Positions 42,715 to 56,179 are shown, counted from the stretch's first letter. The stretch: DNA of 64,000 nucleotides from Citrobacter sp. wls619 (GCF_005281345.1 NZ_SZXJ01000098.1:211951-275950), one strand, 5' to 3'. Notes: generated by a model from the sequence alone, not told the origin. Translations and numbers: made by a program.

Positions 42715-43635
42715 ATGTTCCCCCAATGTAAATTTTCACGCGCGTTTTTGCATCCGCGCTACTGGCTCACATGGTTCGGTGTCGGTGTGCTCTGGTTACT
42801 GGTGCAGCTCCCTTATCCTGTTTTATGTTTTCTGGGCACCCGTACAGGTACGCTGGCGCGCCCATTTTTAAAGCGCCGGGAATCCATTGCCCATAAAAAT
42901 CTCGAACTCTGTTTCCCGAATCTGTCACAAGAAGAAAGGAACAAACTGGTCGACGAGAACTTCCGCTCACTCGGCATGGCATTGCTTGAAACCGGTATGG
43001 CCTGGTTCTGGCCAGATCGCCGGGTGCGTAAATGGTTTGATGTTGAAGGCCTGGACAACCTGCAACGCGCTCAGGCGCATAACCGTGGCGTAATGGTAGT
43101 CGGCGTGCATTTTATGTCGCTGGAACTGGGAGGCCGTGTGATGGGTCTTTGCCAGCCAATGATGGCAACCTACCGCCCGCACAACAACAAATTAATGGAG
43201 TGGATACAAACCCGCGGTCGTATGCGCTCGAACAAAGCCATGATCGGCAGAAATAATCTGCGCGGCATTGTCGGCGCCCTGAAAAAAGGGGAAGCCGTAT
43301 GGTTTGCACCCGATCAGGATTATGGCCGTAAAGGCAGTTCATTTGCGCCATTCTTCGCCGTCAAAGATGTTGCGACAACCAACGGCACCTATGTGCTGTC
43401 ACGCTTGTCGGGGGCGAAAATGCTGACCGTCACCATGGTGAGAAAATCTGATAACTCCGGTTACCGTCTGTTTATCACGCCAGAAATGGAAGGTTACCCG
43501 GAAGATGAAAACCAGGCCGCAGCCTATATGAACAAAATCATTGAGAAAGAGATTATGCGGGCACCCGAGCAGTATCTCTGGATCCATCGTCGTTTCAAAA
43601 CCCGCCCGATGGGTGAAGCCTCGCTATATGTCTAA
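42715..43635 (+). CDS. lpxP: LpxP, cold-induced lipid A palmitoleoyltransferase
   Basis: 306 residues from the ATG at 42715 (MFPQCKFSR), the E. coli length; a GTG two codons earlier overlaps the ribosome site. An N-terminal membrane anchor (17-38) is followed by the acyltransferase fold with HFMSLELGG, the HX4D/E catalytic motif near 131, and the TYRPHNNKLMEWIQTRGRMR segment. It adds palmitoleate instead of laurate to Kdo2-lipid IVA at low temperature, keeping the outer membrane fluid. Confidence 0.95.
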   Translation: MFPQCKFSRAFLHPRYWLTWFGVGVLWLLVQLPYPVLCFLGTRTGTLARPFLKRRESIAHKNLELCFPNLSQEERNKLVDENFRSLGMALLETGMAWFWPDRRVRKWFDVEGLDNLQRAQAHNRGVMVVGVHFMSLELGGRVMGLCQPMMATYRPHNNKLMEWIQTRGRMRSNKAMIGRNNLRGIVGALKKGEAVWFAPDQDYGRKGSSFAPFFAVKDVATTNGTYVLSRLSGAKMLTVTMVRKSDNSGYRLFITPEMEGYPEDENQAAAYMNKIIEKEIMRAPEQYLWIHRRFKTRPMGEASLYV

Positions 43636-43637
43636 AA

Positions 43638-43662
43638 AGAAAGGCCGAATGGCCTTTCTTTA
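43638..43662 (+). terminator. Terminator between lpxP and the DUF1311 gene
   Basis: AAAGGCC-gaat-GGCCTTT followed by CTTTATTT. It lies between two convergent genes and can serve both. Confidence 0.8.
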
Positions 43663-43676
43663 TTTCTGCGCCTGAA

Positions 43677-44291
43677 TTACTTAACACCCCACTTGTTCTG
43701 TAATTCAGTCATTCGTTCGCTATATTCTCTGGCAAGGCAGGCGGGCTTATCCTGCTCTTTCCAGCATTCATTACGTCCTTTGATCCAGCCTCGTTGCTCT
43801 GCTTTTAGCGTTGGATCATTTTTCGATTTAGCCAGCGCTTGCTTGTAGACCCCGTTCAATTTTAAATCCATTGCGGAAAGCGACGGGCTCTGACAGATAA
43901 TCTCTTCCATACTTCCCTTTTCCACTGCAGAACAGGAGAACGATGGGCCAGCATGGGTCGATTTTTTCGCCGGAGAGAAATCAACATTATCTTCAGGCTG
44001 ACAAATCCCATGCTTGCGGTTTGGGCCAGCCCAGGATACTTCCGGGTTTCCGTCATCTTTTCTGGAAATAGAGACGGTATTTTTACCGCTCTTCGCCTCC
44101 CAGTAATTTTCATTGAAGGTCTTAATGGTCGCTTTTGCGCCATTAATCCATACATTGCCGTTACCATCGCTATTCACACCACCAATACTTGCGCAGCTGA
44201 AATTGAACGCTTGTGGTGCAGCCGCCATCGACGTCAATGGCGCAAGAACAAGTGCTAACATCATTAATCTGGTCATTTTTAACCTTTTCAT
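43677..44291 (-). CDS. Exported LprI-like (DUF1311) protein
   Basis: 204 residues from the ATG at 44291, nine bases after GGAA; 44276 is also possible. A signal peptide (RLMMLALVLAPLTSMAAA) ends near AAA-PQ. The C-terminal 80 residues, with CQSPSLSAMDLKLNGVYKQA, LKAEQRGWIKGRNEC and ACLAREYSERMTELQ, are the DUF1311/LprI domain whose members inhibit lysozymes. The N-terminal domain (25-110) is beta-rich with Cys, like MliC-type inhibitors. A lysozyme-inhibitor role in the periplasm is likely but not proven. Confidence 0.78.
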   Translation of the reverse strand: MKRLKMTRLMMLALVLAPLTSMAAAPQAFNFSCASIGGVNSDGNGNVWINGAKATIKTFNENYWEAKSGKNTVSISRKDDGNPEVSWAGPNRKHGICQPEDNVDFSPAKKSTHAGPSFSCSAVEKGSMEEIICQSPSLSAMDLKLNGVYKQALAKSKNDPTLKAEQRGWIKGRNECWKEQDKPACLAREYSERMTELQNKWGVK

Positions 44292-44635
44292 TATCAAATT
44301 CCGCGAGAAAATTAACCGCATTAACCTCAAGGTGATATGAGAATTCTCTGAGTAACAACTGCGTCGCTCAATAGCAATTTATTACCGTCGGAAATTAAAC
44401 TGTCGCCGAATCACGACACTTGTAAGTTACTAAAATTAAATAAAAAAATGCCTCTTGTTTCACCTCATTTTTAGGCGTACATTAGCGCCGTCTGGAGCAT
44501 TAAAGCTCAGAATTCTGAGGTGATGCAGCCAAGCAAACGCGGGGTATTCTCCCTTTCGTTTATGCTCGCATCAGCTCTCTGTCAGGTAAGCATATGTTCA
44601 TTTAGGCGTACTCATCGTATGCGGAGAGATGAAAA
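44292..44635 (+). other. Intergenic region with structured RNA candidate before ypdK
   Basis: No gene seen in 344 bases. The half next to ypdK contains two hairpins. One is the palindrome CTCAG-aatt-CTGAG (44506-44519). The second nests TGATGC (44521-44526) with GCATCA (44568-44573), AAACG (44535-44539) with CGTTT (44557-44561) and GGG (44541-44543) with CCC (44551-44553). TTAGGCGTAC occurs twice (44471-44480 and 44602-44611). It looks like a folded leader or small RNA. Confidence 0.5.
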
Positions 44636-44707
44636 GTGAAATATTTCTTTATGGGCATTTCTTTTATGGTCATCGTGTGGGCCGGTACTTTTGCCCTGAT
44701 GATCTAA
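44636..44707 (+). CDS. ypdK: YpdK membrane micro-protein
   Basis: 23 residues from a GTG: KYFFMGISFMVIVWAGTFAL and then MI. It is the same as the E. coli YpdK peptide as I recall it, and lies in the same place beside alaC. GGAGAG is nine bases upstream. It is one membrane helix. Function unknown. Confidence 0.85.
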   Translation: MKYFFMGISFMVIVWAGTFALMI

Positions 44708-44728
44708 ATTGAAAGATGCAGAAAAAAA

Positions 44729-44750
44729 ACAGGAGCCATTTGGCTCCTGT
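44729..44750. terminator. Bidirectional terminator between ypdK and alaC
   Basis: ACAGGAGCC-attt-GGCTCCTGT, with A-run on the left and TTGCGTT on the right; it ends both convergent transcripts. Confidence 0.8.
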
Positions 44751-44774
44751 TTGCGTTGTAAGGTGAAGGTTTTG

Positions 44775-46013
44775 CTAGTCGGTACTTTCAGTGGCTGATT
44801 TCGGGCTGGCCGGCAGTAAACCATCTGCGCGGAACATGGCTTTGATTCCGCGGATTGCCTGGCGGGTACGGTCACGGTTCTCAATCAACGCAAAACGCAC
44901 GTGTGTATCACCATAGTCCCCAAAGCCAATCCCCGGCGAAACACAAACCTTCGCTTCATTCAGCAATTTTTTGGCAAATTCAAGCGACCCCATTGCGGCG
45001 TACTGCTCCGGAATTTTCGCCCACACGTACATCGACGCTTTTGGCATTTCAACCATCCAGCCCGCTTCATGCAGCCCTTTGACCAGCACATCGCGACGAC
45101 GCTTATATTGCTCAGCGATATCCCGTACGCACTGCTGATCGCCTTCCAGCGCGGCAATAGCAGCTACCTGCAGCGGTGTAAACGTTCCGTAATCGTGATA
45201 GCTCTTAATGCGCGCCAGTGCGTTTACCAGCGTTTTATTGCCAACCATAAAGCCAATGCGCCACCCCGCCATGTTATAGCTTTTCGACAAGGTGAAAAAT
45301 TCAACGGCAACATCACGGGCCCCCGGAACCTGCATAATCGATGGCGCTTTCCAGCCATCGTAGACAATATCGGCATAGGCCAGGTCGTGAACCACCAGCA
45401 CATCGTAGCGTTTAGCCAGCGCGACGACCTTTTCGAAAAACTCCAGCTCGACACACTGCGCCGTCGGGTTGGACGGGAAGCCTAAGATCATCATCTTCGG
45501 TTTCGGATAGCTTTCGCGAATCGCACGCTCCAGTTCATTAAAGAAGTCGACCCCTTCCACCAGCGGCACGGAACGCACCTGGGCTCCGGCGATAACCGCA
45601 CCATAAATATGGATGGGGTAACTGGGATTCGGCACCAGGACCGTGTCGCCGTGATCCAATGTCGCCAACATCAGGTGAGCCAGCCCCTCTTTGGAGCCAA
45701 TCGTTACAATCGCTTCGGATTCAGGATCGATCTCGACGTCATAGCGTTCCTGATACCAACGAGAAATCGCCCGACGTAAACGAGGAATACCACGCGACGT
45801 TGAATAACCGTGGGTATCCGGGCGCTGCGCCACGGTACACAGTTTTTCGACAATGTGAGGAGGCGTGGCGCCATCCGGATTCCCCATGCTGAAATCGATA
45901 ATATCTTCGCCGCGCCGACGCGCAGCCATCTTCAGTTCAGCGGTAATGTTAAAAACGTAAGGGGGAAGACGATCAATACGCGTAAAACGACGTTCAGGGC
46001 GGGAGTCAGCCAT
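44775..46013 (-). CDS. alaC: AlaC, glutamate-pyruvate aminotransferase
   Basis: 412 residues, as E. coli AlaC (YfdZ). Class I fold: PLP lysine in [13 protein letters not shown] (Lys near 249), substrate and cofactor contacts in [22 protein letters not shown] and [14 protein letters not shown]. It makes L-alanine from pyruvate and glutamate in the cytoplasm, one of three main routes in E. coli. The gene is transcribed away from ypdA. Confidence 0.95.
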   Translation of the reverse strand: MADSRPERRFTRIDRLPPYVFNITAELKMAARRRGEDIIDFSMGNPDGATPPHIVEKLCTVAQRPDTHGYSTSRGIPRLRRAISRWYQERYDVEIDPESEAIVTIGSKEGLAHLMLATLDHGDTVLVPNPSYPIHIYGAVIAGAQVRSVPLVEGVDFFNELERAIRESYPKPKMMILGFPSNPTAQCVELEFFEKVVALAKRYDVLVVHDLAYADIVYDGWKAPSIMQVPGARDVAVEFFTLSKSYNMAGWRIGFMVGNKTLVNALARIKSYHDYGTFTPLQVAAIAALEGDQQCVRDIAEQYKRRRDVLVKGLHEAGWMVEMPKASMYVWAKIPEQYAAMGSLEFAKKLLNEAKVCVSPGIGFGDYGDTHVRFALIENRDRTRQAIRGIKAMFRADGLLPASPKSATESTD

Positions 46014-46400
46014 AATATCCTCAGATGTACGTTAGCGCCCGGACCGTCCGAGCGACGCTGCCACGATGGTGGCACGTTTAGAAAATAGCCTGATTAATTT
46101 CCTTCTGTCGAGAGGTACAGCAAAATATTTTTTATCGGCATAAAAGAGGAACAGCTTTTCTAAAATGGGAAATGCATGGATATCTAACTCTCATGAAATC
46201 ACCATTTTTTAACATTTTGTTGTTAAATAAATTACGTTGAAGTTCGCCTTCTCTGGAGAGATATTGTAAATACAACAATCATGCAACAATCCCCTTTTAA
46301 TATTATGGTTTTTCCTCATTAGCCTGTGCTGACAGGGATGCTGGTCATCCTGCCTCAGGTTACCTATCATAGAGGTTTACCCCCTTCGCAAGAGTCACCT
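46014..46400. promoter_or_regulatory. Divergent promoter region of alaC and ypdA
   Basis: 387 bases with no gene. AT-rich near 46190-46320, with TTGAAGTTCGCC and a TATTGTAAAT segment near 46262 that could serve ypdA. Promoters are not clear enough to place. Confidence 0.35.
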
Positions 46401-48098
46401 GTGCACGAAATATTCAATATGCTGCTGGCGGTCTTTGATCGGGCAGCGCTGATGCTGTTCTGTCTGTTTTTCCTGATTCGTATCCGCCTGTTCCGCGAAC
46501 TGTTGCACAAGTCAGCTCACTCGGTGAAAGAGCTGCTCGCCGTTACGGCCATTTTCTCCATGTTTGCCCTGTTCAGCACCTGGTCTGGTGTACCGGTAGA
46601 AGGCTCACTGGTGAACGTGCGTATTATTGCCGTGATGTCAGGAGGAATTCTGTTCGGTCCATGGGTCGGTATCATTACCGGACTCATCGCGGGTACACAC
46701 CGTTATCTGATTGATATTGGAGGTGTTACCGCCCTTCCCTGTTTTATTACCAGTATCCTTGCTGGCTGTATTGCGGGTTGGATCAACCGAAAAATCCCCA
46801 AGGCACAACACTGGCGCGCCGGTATTTTAGGCGGGATGCTGTGCGAATCATTGACCATGATTCTGGTGGTCGTCTGGGCCCCCACCACCGAACTGGGGCT
46901 GGATATCGTCTCGAAAATCGGTATCCCAATGATCCTTGGCAGCGTCTGTATCGGCTTTATCGTCATGTTGGTACAAAGCGTGGAAGGAGAGAAAGAGGCC
47001 AGTGCGGCAAAACAGGCTAAACTGGCGCTGGATATCGCCAACAAAACCCTGCCGCTTTTTCGTCAGGTCAATAGCGAGTCGCTACGCCAGGTGTGCGAAA
47101 TTATTCGCCATGATATTCATGCAGATGCCGTCGCGATCACCAATACCCAGCACGTTCTGGCCTATGTCGGCGTTGGCGAACTGAACTACCGTGATAACGA
47201 TGATTTCGTTAGCCCTACCACCCAGCAGGCAATAAATTACGGAAAAATCATCATAAAGAACAATGATGAAGCACATCGCACACCGGAAATACACTCCATG
47301 CTGGTAATACCGTTGTGGGAAAAAGGTGTGGTCACCGGTACGCTGAAAATCTACTACTGCCATGCCCACCAGATCACCTCTTCATTACAGGAAATGGCTA
47401 TCGGTCTGTCACAAATTATCTCGACTCAGCTTGAGGTTTCCCGCGCCGAACAGCTACGCGAAATGGCAAATAAGGCAGAGTTGCGGGCACTACAAAGTAA
47501 AATAAATCCCCATTTTCTGTTTAACGCGCTAAACGCGATCTCATCGTCAGTGCGGCTGAACCCGGACACGGCACGCCAGCTCATTTTTAATTTATCTCGC
47601 TATCTTCGCTATAATATTGAATTAAAAGATGATGAGCAGATCGACATCAAGAAAGAGCTGTATCAAATTAAGGATTACATTGCCATTGAGCAGGCCCGTT
47701 TTGGCGATAAATTGACGGTTATTTATGATATTGATGAAGAGGTCAGCTGTTTTATTCCCAGCCTGCTGATTCAACCATTAGTTGAGAATGCCATCGTCCA
47801 TGGGATCCAACCCTGTAAAGGGAAAGGTGTAGTCACTATCAGCGTGGCGGAATGTGGTAATCGGGTACGCATTGCCGTCAGAGATACCGGCCATGGCATC
47901 GATCCGAAAGTCATTGAACGCGTTGAGTCCAATGAAATGCCGGGCAATAAAATTGGCCTGTTGAATGTGCATCACCGCGTTAAGCTCCTGTACGGCGAAG
48001 GGCTACATATCCGCCGTCTTGAGCCGGGCACAGAGATTGCCTTTTACGTGCCAAACCAGCACTCACCTGCAGCGGCCCCGGCCACATTATTGCTTTAA
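46401..48098 (+). CDS. ypdA: YpdA (PyrS), pyruvate-sensing histidine kinase
   Basis: 565 residues from the GTG at 46401 ([12 protein letters not shown]), the E. coli length; the 25 codons upstream in the open frame are not shared. Six membrane segments of the 5TMR-LYT type (1-190) are followed by a GAF domain (about 225-345) and a LytS-type kinase core ([16 protein letters not shown], His near 371; [10 protein letters not shown]). It senses extracellular pyruvate and passes phosphate to YpdB. In E. coli the pair induces the transporter gene yhjX, which is not here. Confidence 0.95.
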   Translation: MHEIFNMLLAVFDRAALMLFCLFFLIRIRLFRELLHKSAHSVKELLAVTAIFSMFALFSTWSGVPVEGSLVNVRIIAVMSGGILFGPWVGIITGLIAGTHRYLIDIGGVTALPCFITSILAGCIAGWINRKIPKAQHWRAGILGGMLCESLTMILVVVWAPTTELGLDIVSKIGIPMILGSVCIGFIVMLVQSVEGEKEASAAKQAKLALDIANKTLPLFRQVNSESLRQVCEIIRHDIHADAVAITNTQHVLAYVGVGELNYRDNDDFVSPTTQQAINYGKIIIKNNDEAHRTPEIHSMLVIPLWEKGVVTGTLKIYYCHAHQITSSLQEMAIGLSQIISTQLEVSRAEQLREMANKAELRALQSKINPHFLFNALNAISSSVRLNPDTARQLIFNLSRYLRYNIELKDDEQIDIKKELYQIKDYIAIEQARFGDKLTVIYDIDEEVSCFIPSLLIQPLVENAIVHGIQPCKGKGVVTISVAECGNRVRIAVRDTGHGIDPKVIERVESNEMPGNKIGLLNVHHRVKLLYGEGLHIRRLEPGTEIAFYVPNQHSPAAAPATLLL

Positions 48099-48112
48099 CC
48101 AGGAGTTAAGTT

Positions 48113-48847
48113 GTGAAAGTCATCATTGTTGAAGATGAATTCCTGGCCCAACAGGAACTTAGCTGGCTGATAAAAGAGCACAGCCAGATGGAGATTGTCG
48201 GCACATTTGACGACGGTCTGGATGTCCTTAAATATCTGCAGCACAACCGCGTTGACGCTATTTTTCTGGATATCAATATTCCGTCACTGGATGGTGTGCT
48301 GCTGGCGCAAAACATCAGTCAGTTTGCGCATAAGCCCTTTATTGTGTTTATTACAGCCTGGAAAGAACACGCTGTTGAAGCCTTTGAACTGGAAGCATTT
48401 GACTACATTCTGAAACCGTACCAGGAATCACGGATTGTCGGCATGTTGCAAAAACTGGAGGCGGCCTGGCAGCAGCAGCAAACAGGAACCCCTCTTACCA
48501 GCCCGGTGACGCGTGAAAACGATACGATCAACCTGATCAAAGACGAGCGGATCATCGTTACGCCAATCAACGATATTTACTACGCTGAAGCCCATGAAAA
48601 GATGACCTTCGTCTACACGCGACGCGAATCGTATGTCATGCCGATGAACATCACCGAATTTTGCAGCAAACTGCCTGCCTCACATTTTTTCCGCTGCCAC
48701 CGCTCATTCTGCGTAAACCTGAACAAAATCCGCGAGATCGAACCGTGGTTTAACAACACCTATATTTTGCGATTAAAAGATCTGGAATTTGAAATCCCGG
48801 TTAGCCGGAGCAAAGTAAAAGAATTCAGGCAATTAATGCATTTATAG
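48113..48847 (+). CDS. ypdB: YpdB (PyrR), LytTR response regulator
   Basis: 244 residues from GTG at 48113, as in E. coli. Receiver 1-115 with phospho-Asp in IFLDINIPS (about 53), and a LytTR DNA-binding domain 135-244 (IIVTPINDIYYAEAHEKMTF, FFRCHRSFCVNLNKIREIE). It is 14 bases after ypdA and partners it. In E. coli the AraC-type gene ypdC follows; here it is absent. Confidence 0.95.
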   Translation: MKVIIVEDEFLAQQELSWLIKEHSQMEIVGTFDDGLDVLKYLQHNRVDAIFLDINIPSLDGVLLAQNISQFAHKPFIVFITAWKEHAVEAFELEAFDYILKPYQESRIVGMLQKLEAAWQQQQTGTPLTSPVTRENDTINLIKDERIIVTPINDIYYAEAHEKMTFVYTRRESYVMPMNITEFCSKLPASHFFRCHRSFCVNLNKIREIEPWFNNTYILRLKDLEFEIPVSRSKVKEFRQLMHL

Positions 48848-49208
48848 AGCGATTAGTCATGACCGCGCGGATCGGTGTAAAATGGCGATCTCCTGCCGGT
48901 GCTATAAAATGTAATAAAGTGAATTTTCAATGAAATACAGACATGCGCTATCCCAGTTGTGTTTTCAGATGCTGGAAATGGGTGCGGATCGCCGTACGGT
49001 GAAAAAAGCCCTCACCTCCCGTCGAATGAAGGCTCGTCAGGCTGTCGTACTGCTGTGCAAGCAAGAGATGGTGCTACTGAGAGCCGGGAAACTGCCGATA
49101 TAAAACGCAATAAGCACGACATCTCACTGACAATAACCGGTCGCGAGCTAATTAAACCCTTAACTCGCGGCCACTTAGTGTACAGGGCATGCTACAGGCT
49201 AAACCGAA
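48848..49208 (+). other. Region after ypdB lacking ypdC
   Basis: Holds only the 57-codon ORF described next and an inverted repeat CGCGAG (49141-49146) / CTCGCG (49163-49168) without a T-run. The E. coli genes ypdC to ypdF and fry that follow ypdB are missing. Confidence 0.55.
48930..49103 (+). CDS. Small basic ORF, unknown function
   Basis: 57 residues starting MKYRHALSQLCFQMLEMGAD and ending LLRAGKLPI. It is basic (RRTVKKALTSRRMKARQA) and helical, with a pattern like a small helix-turn-helix. AAAGTGAA is a weak ribosome site. It may be a real small gene or a remnant of deleted DNA. I do not recognise it. Confidence 0.45.
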   Translation: MKYRHALSQLCFQMLEMGADRRTVKKALTSRRMKARQAVVLLCKQEMVLLRAGKLPI

Positions 49209-49835
49209 TTAACTAAGAGCAACCTTAATACCGAGAGCAATCAGCAGACCGCCCAGCATTTTATCGATCACTTTCTGCGCCTTTGCCAGGCCCGCGCGAA
49301 CTGGCGCACTTTGGATAAGGATCACCAGTACCGGCCACCAAATCACTGACACCATCAGGATAACGCCGGCATACCAGGCTTTTTCCGGAAAACCAGACTG
49401 GACGCTCAGCACCTGAGTGAAGATCGACAGGAAAAACAGCGTCGCTTTTGGATTAAGCAGGTTGCACAAATAGCCCTGCAGAAATGCTTTACCTAACGTC
49501 ACTTCCTGGCGCGCAACCTGAGTCATATCCATGCTGTTGTGCCCGCGTGACAGCAGAGCCTGCAGCCCCACCCAAATCAGATACGCAGCCCCCGCATATT
49601 TCAAAATATCAAACAGCCAGGGGGTAGTGGTAATAACAACCGCCAGCCCTGCCACACAGTAGGACATATGGGTCGCCACACCACCGACGATGCCAAGAGC
49701 TGTCATCATGGCCTGAAGACGCTGGTAGCGCGCCGCATTTTTAATCACCATGAAGAAGTCCGGGCCGGGAGAAAGAATGCCCAATGTGGCAATCGAAGCA
49801 ACAAAGGCCGTCGCACTAACAGAAGGAATAAACAT
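49209..49835 (-). CDS. LysE/RhtB-family amino-acid exporter
   Basis: 208 residues. The opening FIPSVSATAFVASIATLGIL, then SPGPDFFMVIKNA, has the SPGPD motif of RhtB/LysE exporters, followed by GYLCNLLNPKATLFFLSIF. Six membrane segments. It would export an amino acid or homoserine-like compound; substrate cannot be told from sequence. It is not part of the E. coli K-12 order here. Confidence 0.85.
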   Translation of the reverse strand: MFIPSVSATAFVASIATLGILSPGPDFFMVIKNAARYQRLQAMMTALGIVGGVATHMSYCVAGLAVVITTTPWLFDILKYAGAAYLIWVGLQALLSRGHNSMDMTQVARQEVTLGKAFLQGYLCNLLNPKATLFFLSIFTQVLSVQSGFPEKAWYAGVILMVSVIWWPVLVILIQSAPVRAGLAKAQKVIDKMLGGLLIALGIKVALS

Positions 49836-50303
49836 ATTTAAAAATTCGCCAGGCTGAAATGTATTACCAATAAATCAGGAAGTTTATTCTAGCTCACCAG
49901 CCTCTTTAAGCTCCATCACTTTTACCGCTTACTAAATATACTAAAAAGAAATCCTCGCGATAAATCGATTCTTATTGCAGCAATCTGGCCTGGATAATAC
50001 AACCTTATCCCGATGTACCACTGTAAATAAGATGTCCGTTCTCATAAAGGTAACAGTATTAAATTTACGCTAACTTAATGATATTTCGACACGTTATTCA
50101 TCAGAGTGTTATTTATACTTTTTCTTATTATTGCGGTAACCTTTTGCGGTTGTGCCCGGATATTTAATGTCAACACAATGACATTTGTAATAATTGATAA
50201 TACAAAAAATCGCCCACTTCCTCAGAGCGTCTCCGTTTTAACCGTCAACGGAATTATTTTCGTTGTTGGCCGGATAAGCGCAAAGCGCCATCCGGCACGG
50301 GCT
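49836..50303. other. Intergenic region between the LysE-type gene and glk
   Basis: 468 bases, AT-rich in the first 400, with no convincing gene. A 75-codon open frame at 50106-50333 overlaps the end of glk and includes the REP element, so it is rejected. The only clear element is the REP at 50269. Confidence 0.6.
50269..50296. repeat. REP element downstream of glk
   Basis: GCCGGAT-aagcgcaaagcgcc-ATCCGGC is a typical enterobacterial REP hairpin, placed just after the glk stop where it protects the mRNA 3' end. Confidence 0.85.
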
Positions 50304-51269
50304 TTACAGAATGTGTCCCAGCGTCTGGCGTAAATGCGCGCCGGAACCAAGCAGGCCTGGATTATCATGCACAATCAGATATACCGGGATATCCTGCACA
50401 TAGGCTTTAAAACGCCCTTTATCCTCAAAACCGCCGCGAAAACCCGACGCTTTAAAGAATTCCAGGAAGCGCGGCACTATGCCGCCTGCAATGTACACCC
50501 CGCCAAACGTCCCCAGCGTTAATGCCAGATCGCCGCCAAACCGGCCCATAATGACGCAAAACAGCGACAGTGCGCGACGACAGTCAATACAGGAATCAGC
50601 CAGGGCGCGTTCCGTAATGTCTTTCGGTTGCAGATTTTCCGGCAGACGTCCGTCGGATTTCACAATCGCACGATACAGATTTACCAGCCCAGGACCGGAC
50701 AGCACGCGCTCCGCCGAAACGTGACCAATCTCAGCCCGCAGCACTTCCAGGATAATCGCCTCTTCCTCACTGTTCGGCGCAAAATCCACATGCCCCCCCT
50801 CGCCTGGCAGGCTCACCCAGCGTTTATCCACATGTACCAGATGCGCCACGCCGAGACCGGTACCTGCGCCATAGACCGCAATGGGTTTGCCCTCGACAGG
50901 CTCAGCGCCGCCAAACTGGATCAAATGCTCTTTTTTCAGCATCGGGATTGCCATTGATACGGCAGTAAAATCATTGATGATTTCCAGATGGCTAAAGCCC
51001 AGATTCTTTTTCATCTCGGCAATAGAAAATGCCCAGGTATGGTTGGTCATAGCCACCCAGTCACCGGTTATTGGGCAGGCAATGGCGATACAGCCATCTT
51101 TGACGCTAACGCTATGCTCATCCAGGTACACGCGCACAACGGCTTCAAGGCTTGGGTAATCCAGCCCGGAATAGGTTTTCGCCTGCGAAATCTCGCCGCT
51201 GGCAATATCGCACAGAGCAAGACGCGCGTTGGTGCCGCCAACATCACCCACTAAAGCATATTTTGTCAT
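50304..51269 (-). CDS. glk: Glucokinase
   Basis: 321 residues, as E. coli Glk. Phosphate loop [14 protein letters not shown] (8-21), catalytic base in IINDFTAVS (Asp100), ATP site [14 protein letters not shown] (131-144) and substrate Glu in [11 protein letters not shown]. It phosphorylates free cytoplasmic glucose with ATP. Starts MTKYALVGD. It is transcribed alone, facing away from yfeO. Confidence 0.96.
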   Translation of the reverse strand: MTKYALVGDVGGTNARLALCDIASGEISQAKTYSGLDYPSLEAVVRVYLDEHSVSVKDGCIAIACPITGDWVAMTNHTWAFSIAEMKKNLGFSHLEIINDFTAVSMAIPMLKKEHLIQFGGAEPVEGKPIAVYGAGTGLGVAHLVHVDKRWVSLPGEGGHVDFAPNSEEEAIILEVLRAEIGHVSAERVLSGPGLVNLYRAIVKSDGRLPENLQPKDITERALADSCIDCRRALSLFCVIMGRFGGDLALTLGTFGGVYIAGGIVPRFLEFFKASGFRGGFEDKGRFKAYVQDIPVYLIVHDNPGLLGSGAHLRQTLGHIL

Positions 51270-51473
51270 TCTTTCACGGCTCCGCTAAAGTCAGAATAAA
51301 TCTTTGTCACACTGTAAATTCATGGGGGCATAACAACAACGCCCTGAAGGCTGATGCCCGTGGAATATCGATCCAGGTCACAGAATTACTTTATCGTTTC
51401 AGCACCATTTGCAGCGATGCCGTTGGGCAGGCTGTGCAAACTACGTCTATGACTCTGCATTAAGGAATAGAAA

Positions 51474-52709
51474 ATGCTCCATCCACGAGCCAGAACGATG
51501 CTCTTGCTATCAACACCTGCGCTGCTGATTGGTGTAGCGTCCAGTCTGGTGCTGATTGCGGTGATGAAAGTGGCTTCCGTTTTACAGCAGTTTTTGTGGG
51601 AACGTCTGCCCATAAGCATCGGTATTACCCAGGATTCTCCATTCTGGATTATTGCTATGCTCACGCTTGCCGGGGTCATGGTCGGGCTCATCATCCGCTA
51701 CAGTCATGGTCATGCTGGCCCTGACCCAGCCTGCGAACCTTTAATCGGTATGCCCGTCTCGACGTCTGCGTTGCCGGGACTGCTGGCCGCCCTGATTATT
51801 GGCCTCGCAGGGGGTGTCAGTTTGGGTCCAGAGCACCCCATCATGACCGTTAACATTGCGCTGGCAGTGGCAATGGGTAGCCGCATGTTTCCACGAATTG
51901 CAAAGCTGGACTGGACCATCCTCGCCTCTGCTGGCACCATCGGGGCGCTATTTGGTACCCCGGTTGCCGCTGCGCTGGTCTTTTCGCAAACGCTGAACAG
52001 CTCCAACGATGTCCCCCTATGGGACCGTCTGTTCGCACCGTTAATGGCCGCCGCGGCAGGATCACTCACCACCAGCCTGTTCTTTCATCCCCACTTTTCA
52101 TTGCCCATCGCGCACTATACGCAGATGCATCTGGTCGATATCTTCAGCGGCACGGTCGTTGCGGCCATTGCTATCGCGGCGGGGATGGTAGCCGTGTGGT
52201 GCCTGCCTCGTTTACACCATCTGATACATCGCCTGAAACACCCGGTGCTGATCCTCGGCGCTGGGGGCTTTATTCTCGGTATTTTGGGTGTTATCGGAGG
52301 TCCACTGACCCTGTTTAAGGGGCTGGATGAGATGCAGCAAATGGCATTTAGCCAGACGCTGGGAGCCTCGGACTATTTCATGCTGGCGGTGATAAAGCTG
52401 GCGGCGCTGGTCGTGGCTGCAGCGAGTGGTTTTCGCGGTGGGCGAATTTTCCCCGCAGTATTCGTTGGCGTCGCGCTGGGGCTGATGCTGCATGCCCATG
52501 TCGAAGCCGTTCCTGCCGCGATTACGGTCTCCTGCGCCATTCTGGGATTGGTACTGGTCGTCACTCGTGATGCATGGCTGAGCCTGTTTATGGCGGCAGT
52601 GGTGGTGCCGGACACCACCCTACTCCCACTGTTGTGCATCGTCATGCTTCCGGCCTGGCTGCTATTAGCCGGAAAACCAATGATGATTGCTGACCGTCCC
52701 GATAAGTAG
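51474..52709 (+). CDS. yfeO: YfeO, ClC-type ion channel/transporter
   Basis: 411 residues (418 in E. coli), beginning with the same [13 protein letters not shown]. ClC signatures: [18 protein letters not shown] (GxExP, gating Glu in PEH), [20 protein letters not shown] and [17 protein letters not shown]. About ten membrane segments. The ion carried has not been established. It ends one base before ipdC, which converges on it. Confidence 0.93.
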   Translation: MLHPRARTMLLLSTPALLIGVASSLVLIAVMKVASVLQQFLWERLPISIGITQDSPFWIIAMLTLAGVMVGLIIRYSHGHAGPDPACEPLIGMPVSTSALPGLLAALIIGLAGGVSLGPEHPIMTVNIALAVAMGSRMFPRIAKLDWTILASAGTIGALFGTPVAAALVFSQTLNSSNDVPLWDRLFAPLMAAAAGSLTTSLFFHPHFSLPIAHYTQMHLVDIFSGTVVAAIAIAAGMVAVWCLPRLHHLIHRLKHPVLILGAGGFILGILGVIGGPLTLFKGLDEMQQMAFSQTLGASDYFMLAVIKLAALVVAAASGFRGGRIFPAVFVGVALGLMLHAHVEAVPAAITVSCAILGLVLVVTRDAWLSLFMAAVVVPDTTLLPLLCIVMLPAWLLLAGKPMMIADRPDK

Positions 52710-55535
<2,826 letters not shown>

Positions 55536-55672
55536 TGGAAATAAAGACACATTTATTAACAAAAAGTGCGCTCTCTGACGATTTAAGAGTTAAGGCGATG
55601 AAACGGGGCTTTACTGCCCCGTAATATTGCGTTAACAGGCCGGCTACGGCTCGATCGTGAAGGAGAGAAACA

Positions 55673-55999
55673 ATGTTCAGGTCACTGATTCTGGCGGCAG
55701 TCTTATTGGCTTTTACACCGCTGGCCGCAAACGCTGGCGAAATCACCCTGCTGCCGTCGATTAAATTACAAATTGGCGATCGCGATAACTACGGCAACTA
55801 CTGGGACGGTGGGCGCTGGCGTGACCGGGATTACTGGCACCATAATTATGAATGGCGTAAAAATCGTTGGTGGCGTCATGACAACGGTTATCATCGCGGC
55901 TGGGATAAGCGCAAAGCTTATGAGCGCGGCTATCGTGAAGGCTGGAACGATCGCGATGACCATCGCGGGCGTGGACGTGGCCACGGGCACCGCCATTAA
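55673..55999 (+). CDS. ypeC: YpeC, exported DUF2502 protein
   Basis: 108 residues, as E. coli YpeC. Signal peptide [20 protein letters not shown] (cut after ANA), then [20 protein letters not shown] and a mature part full of Trp, His, Arg and Asp ([20 protein letters not shown]). Such composition suggests metal or polyanion binding in the periplasm. Function unknown. A terminator follows. Confidence 0.92.
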   Translation: MFRSLILAAVLLAFTPLAANAGEITLLPSIKLQIGDRDNYGNYWDGGRWRDRDYWHHNYEWRKNRWWRHDNGYHRGWDKRKAYERGYREGWNDRDDHRGRGRGHGHRH

Positions 56000-56056
56000 T
56001 GTAACAAATCCCCATCATGCGGGGAGCACTGTTCACAAAAATCATCGAGTCACCGA

Positions 56057-56086
56057 GGGCCTGTGTCTATACCCAGGCCCTTTTTT
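56057..56086 (+). terminator. Terminator after ypeC
   Basis: GGGCCTG-tgtctatacc-CAGGCCC followed by TTTTTT. Confidence 0.85.
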
Positions 56087-56179
56087 GCATCACGCTTTGC
56101 CCATCGCCAGATGACGAGCGCTCACCTCCACTCGCCCCTGTTTTCCCGTAAATTTCCTGTTCATTTCACAAATTCGCAA

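Noticed and set aside
44901..45485. 194-codon plus-strand frame inside alaC
   Set aside because: Antisense to a highly conserved aminotransferase; composition follows from alaC codon use.
46326..46400. 25-codon extension of ypdA
   Set aside because: E. coli YpdA has 565 residues, which matches the GTG at 46401.
50106..50333. 75-codon frame beside glk
   Set aside because: It includes the REP hairpin and overlaps glk antisense; no ribosome site.
55766..56114. Repetitive Thr/Ile and Ala/Pro-rich frames around ypeC
   Set aside because: They are shadows of the low-complexity Trp/Arg/His codons of ypeC.
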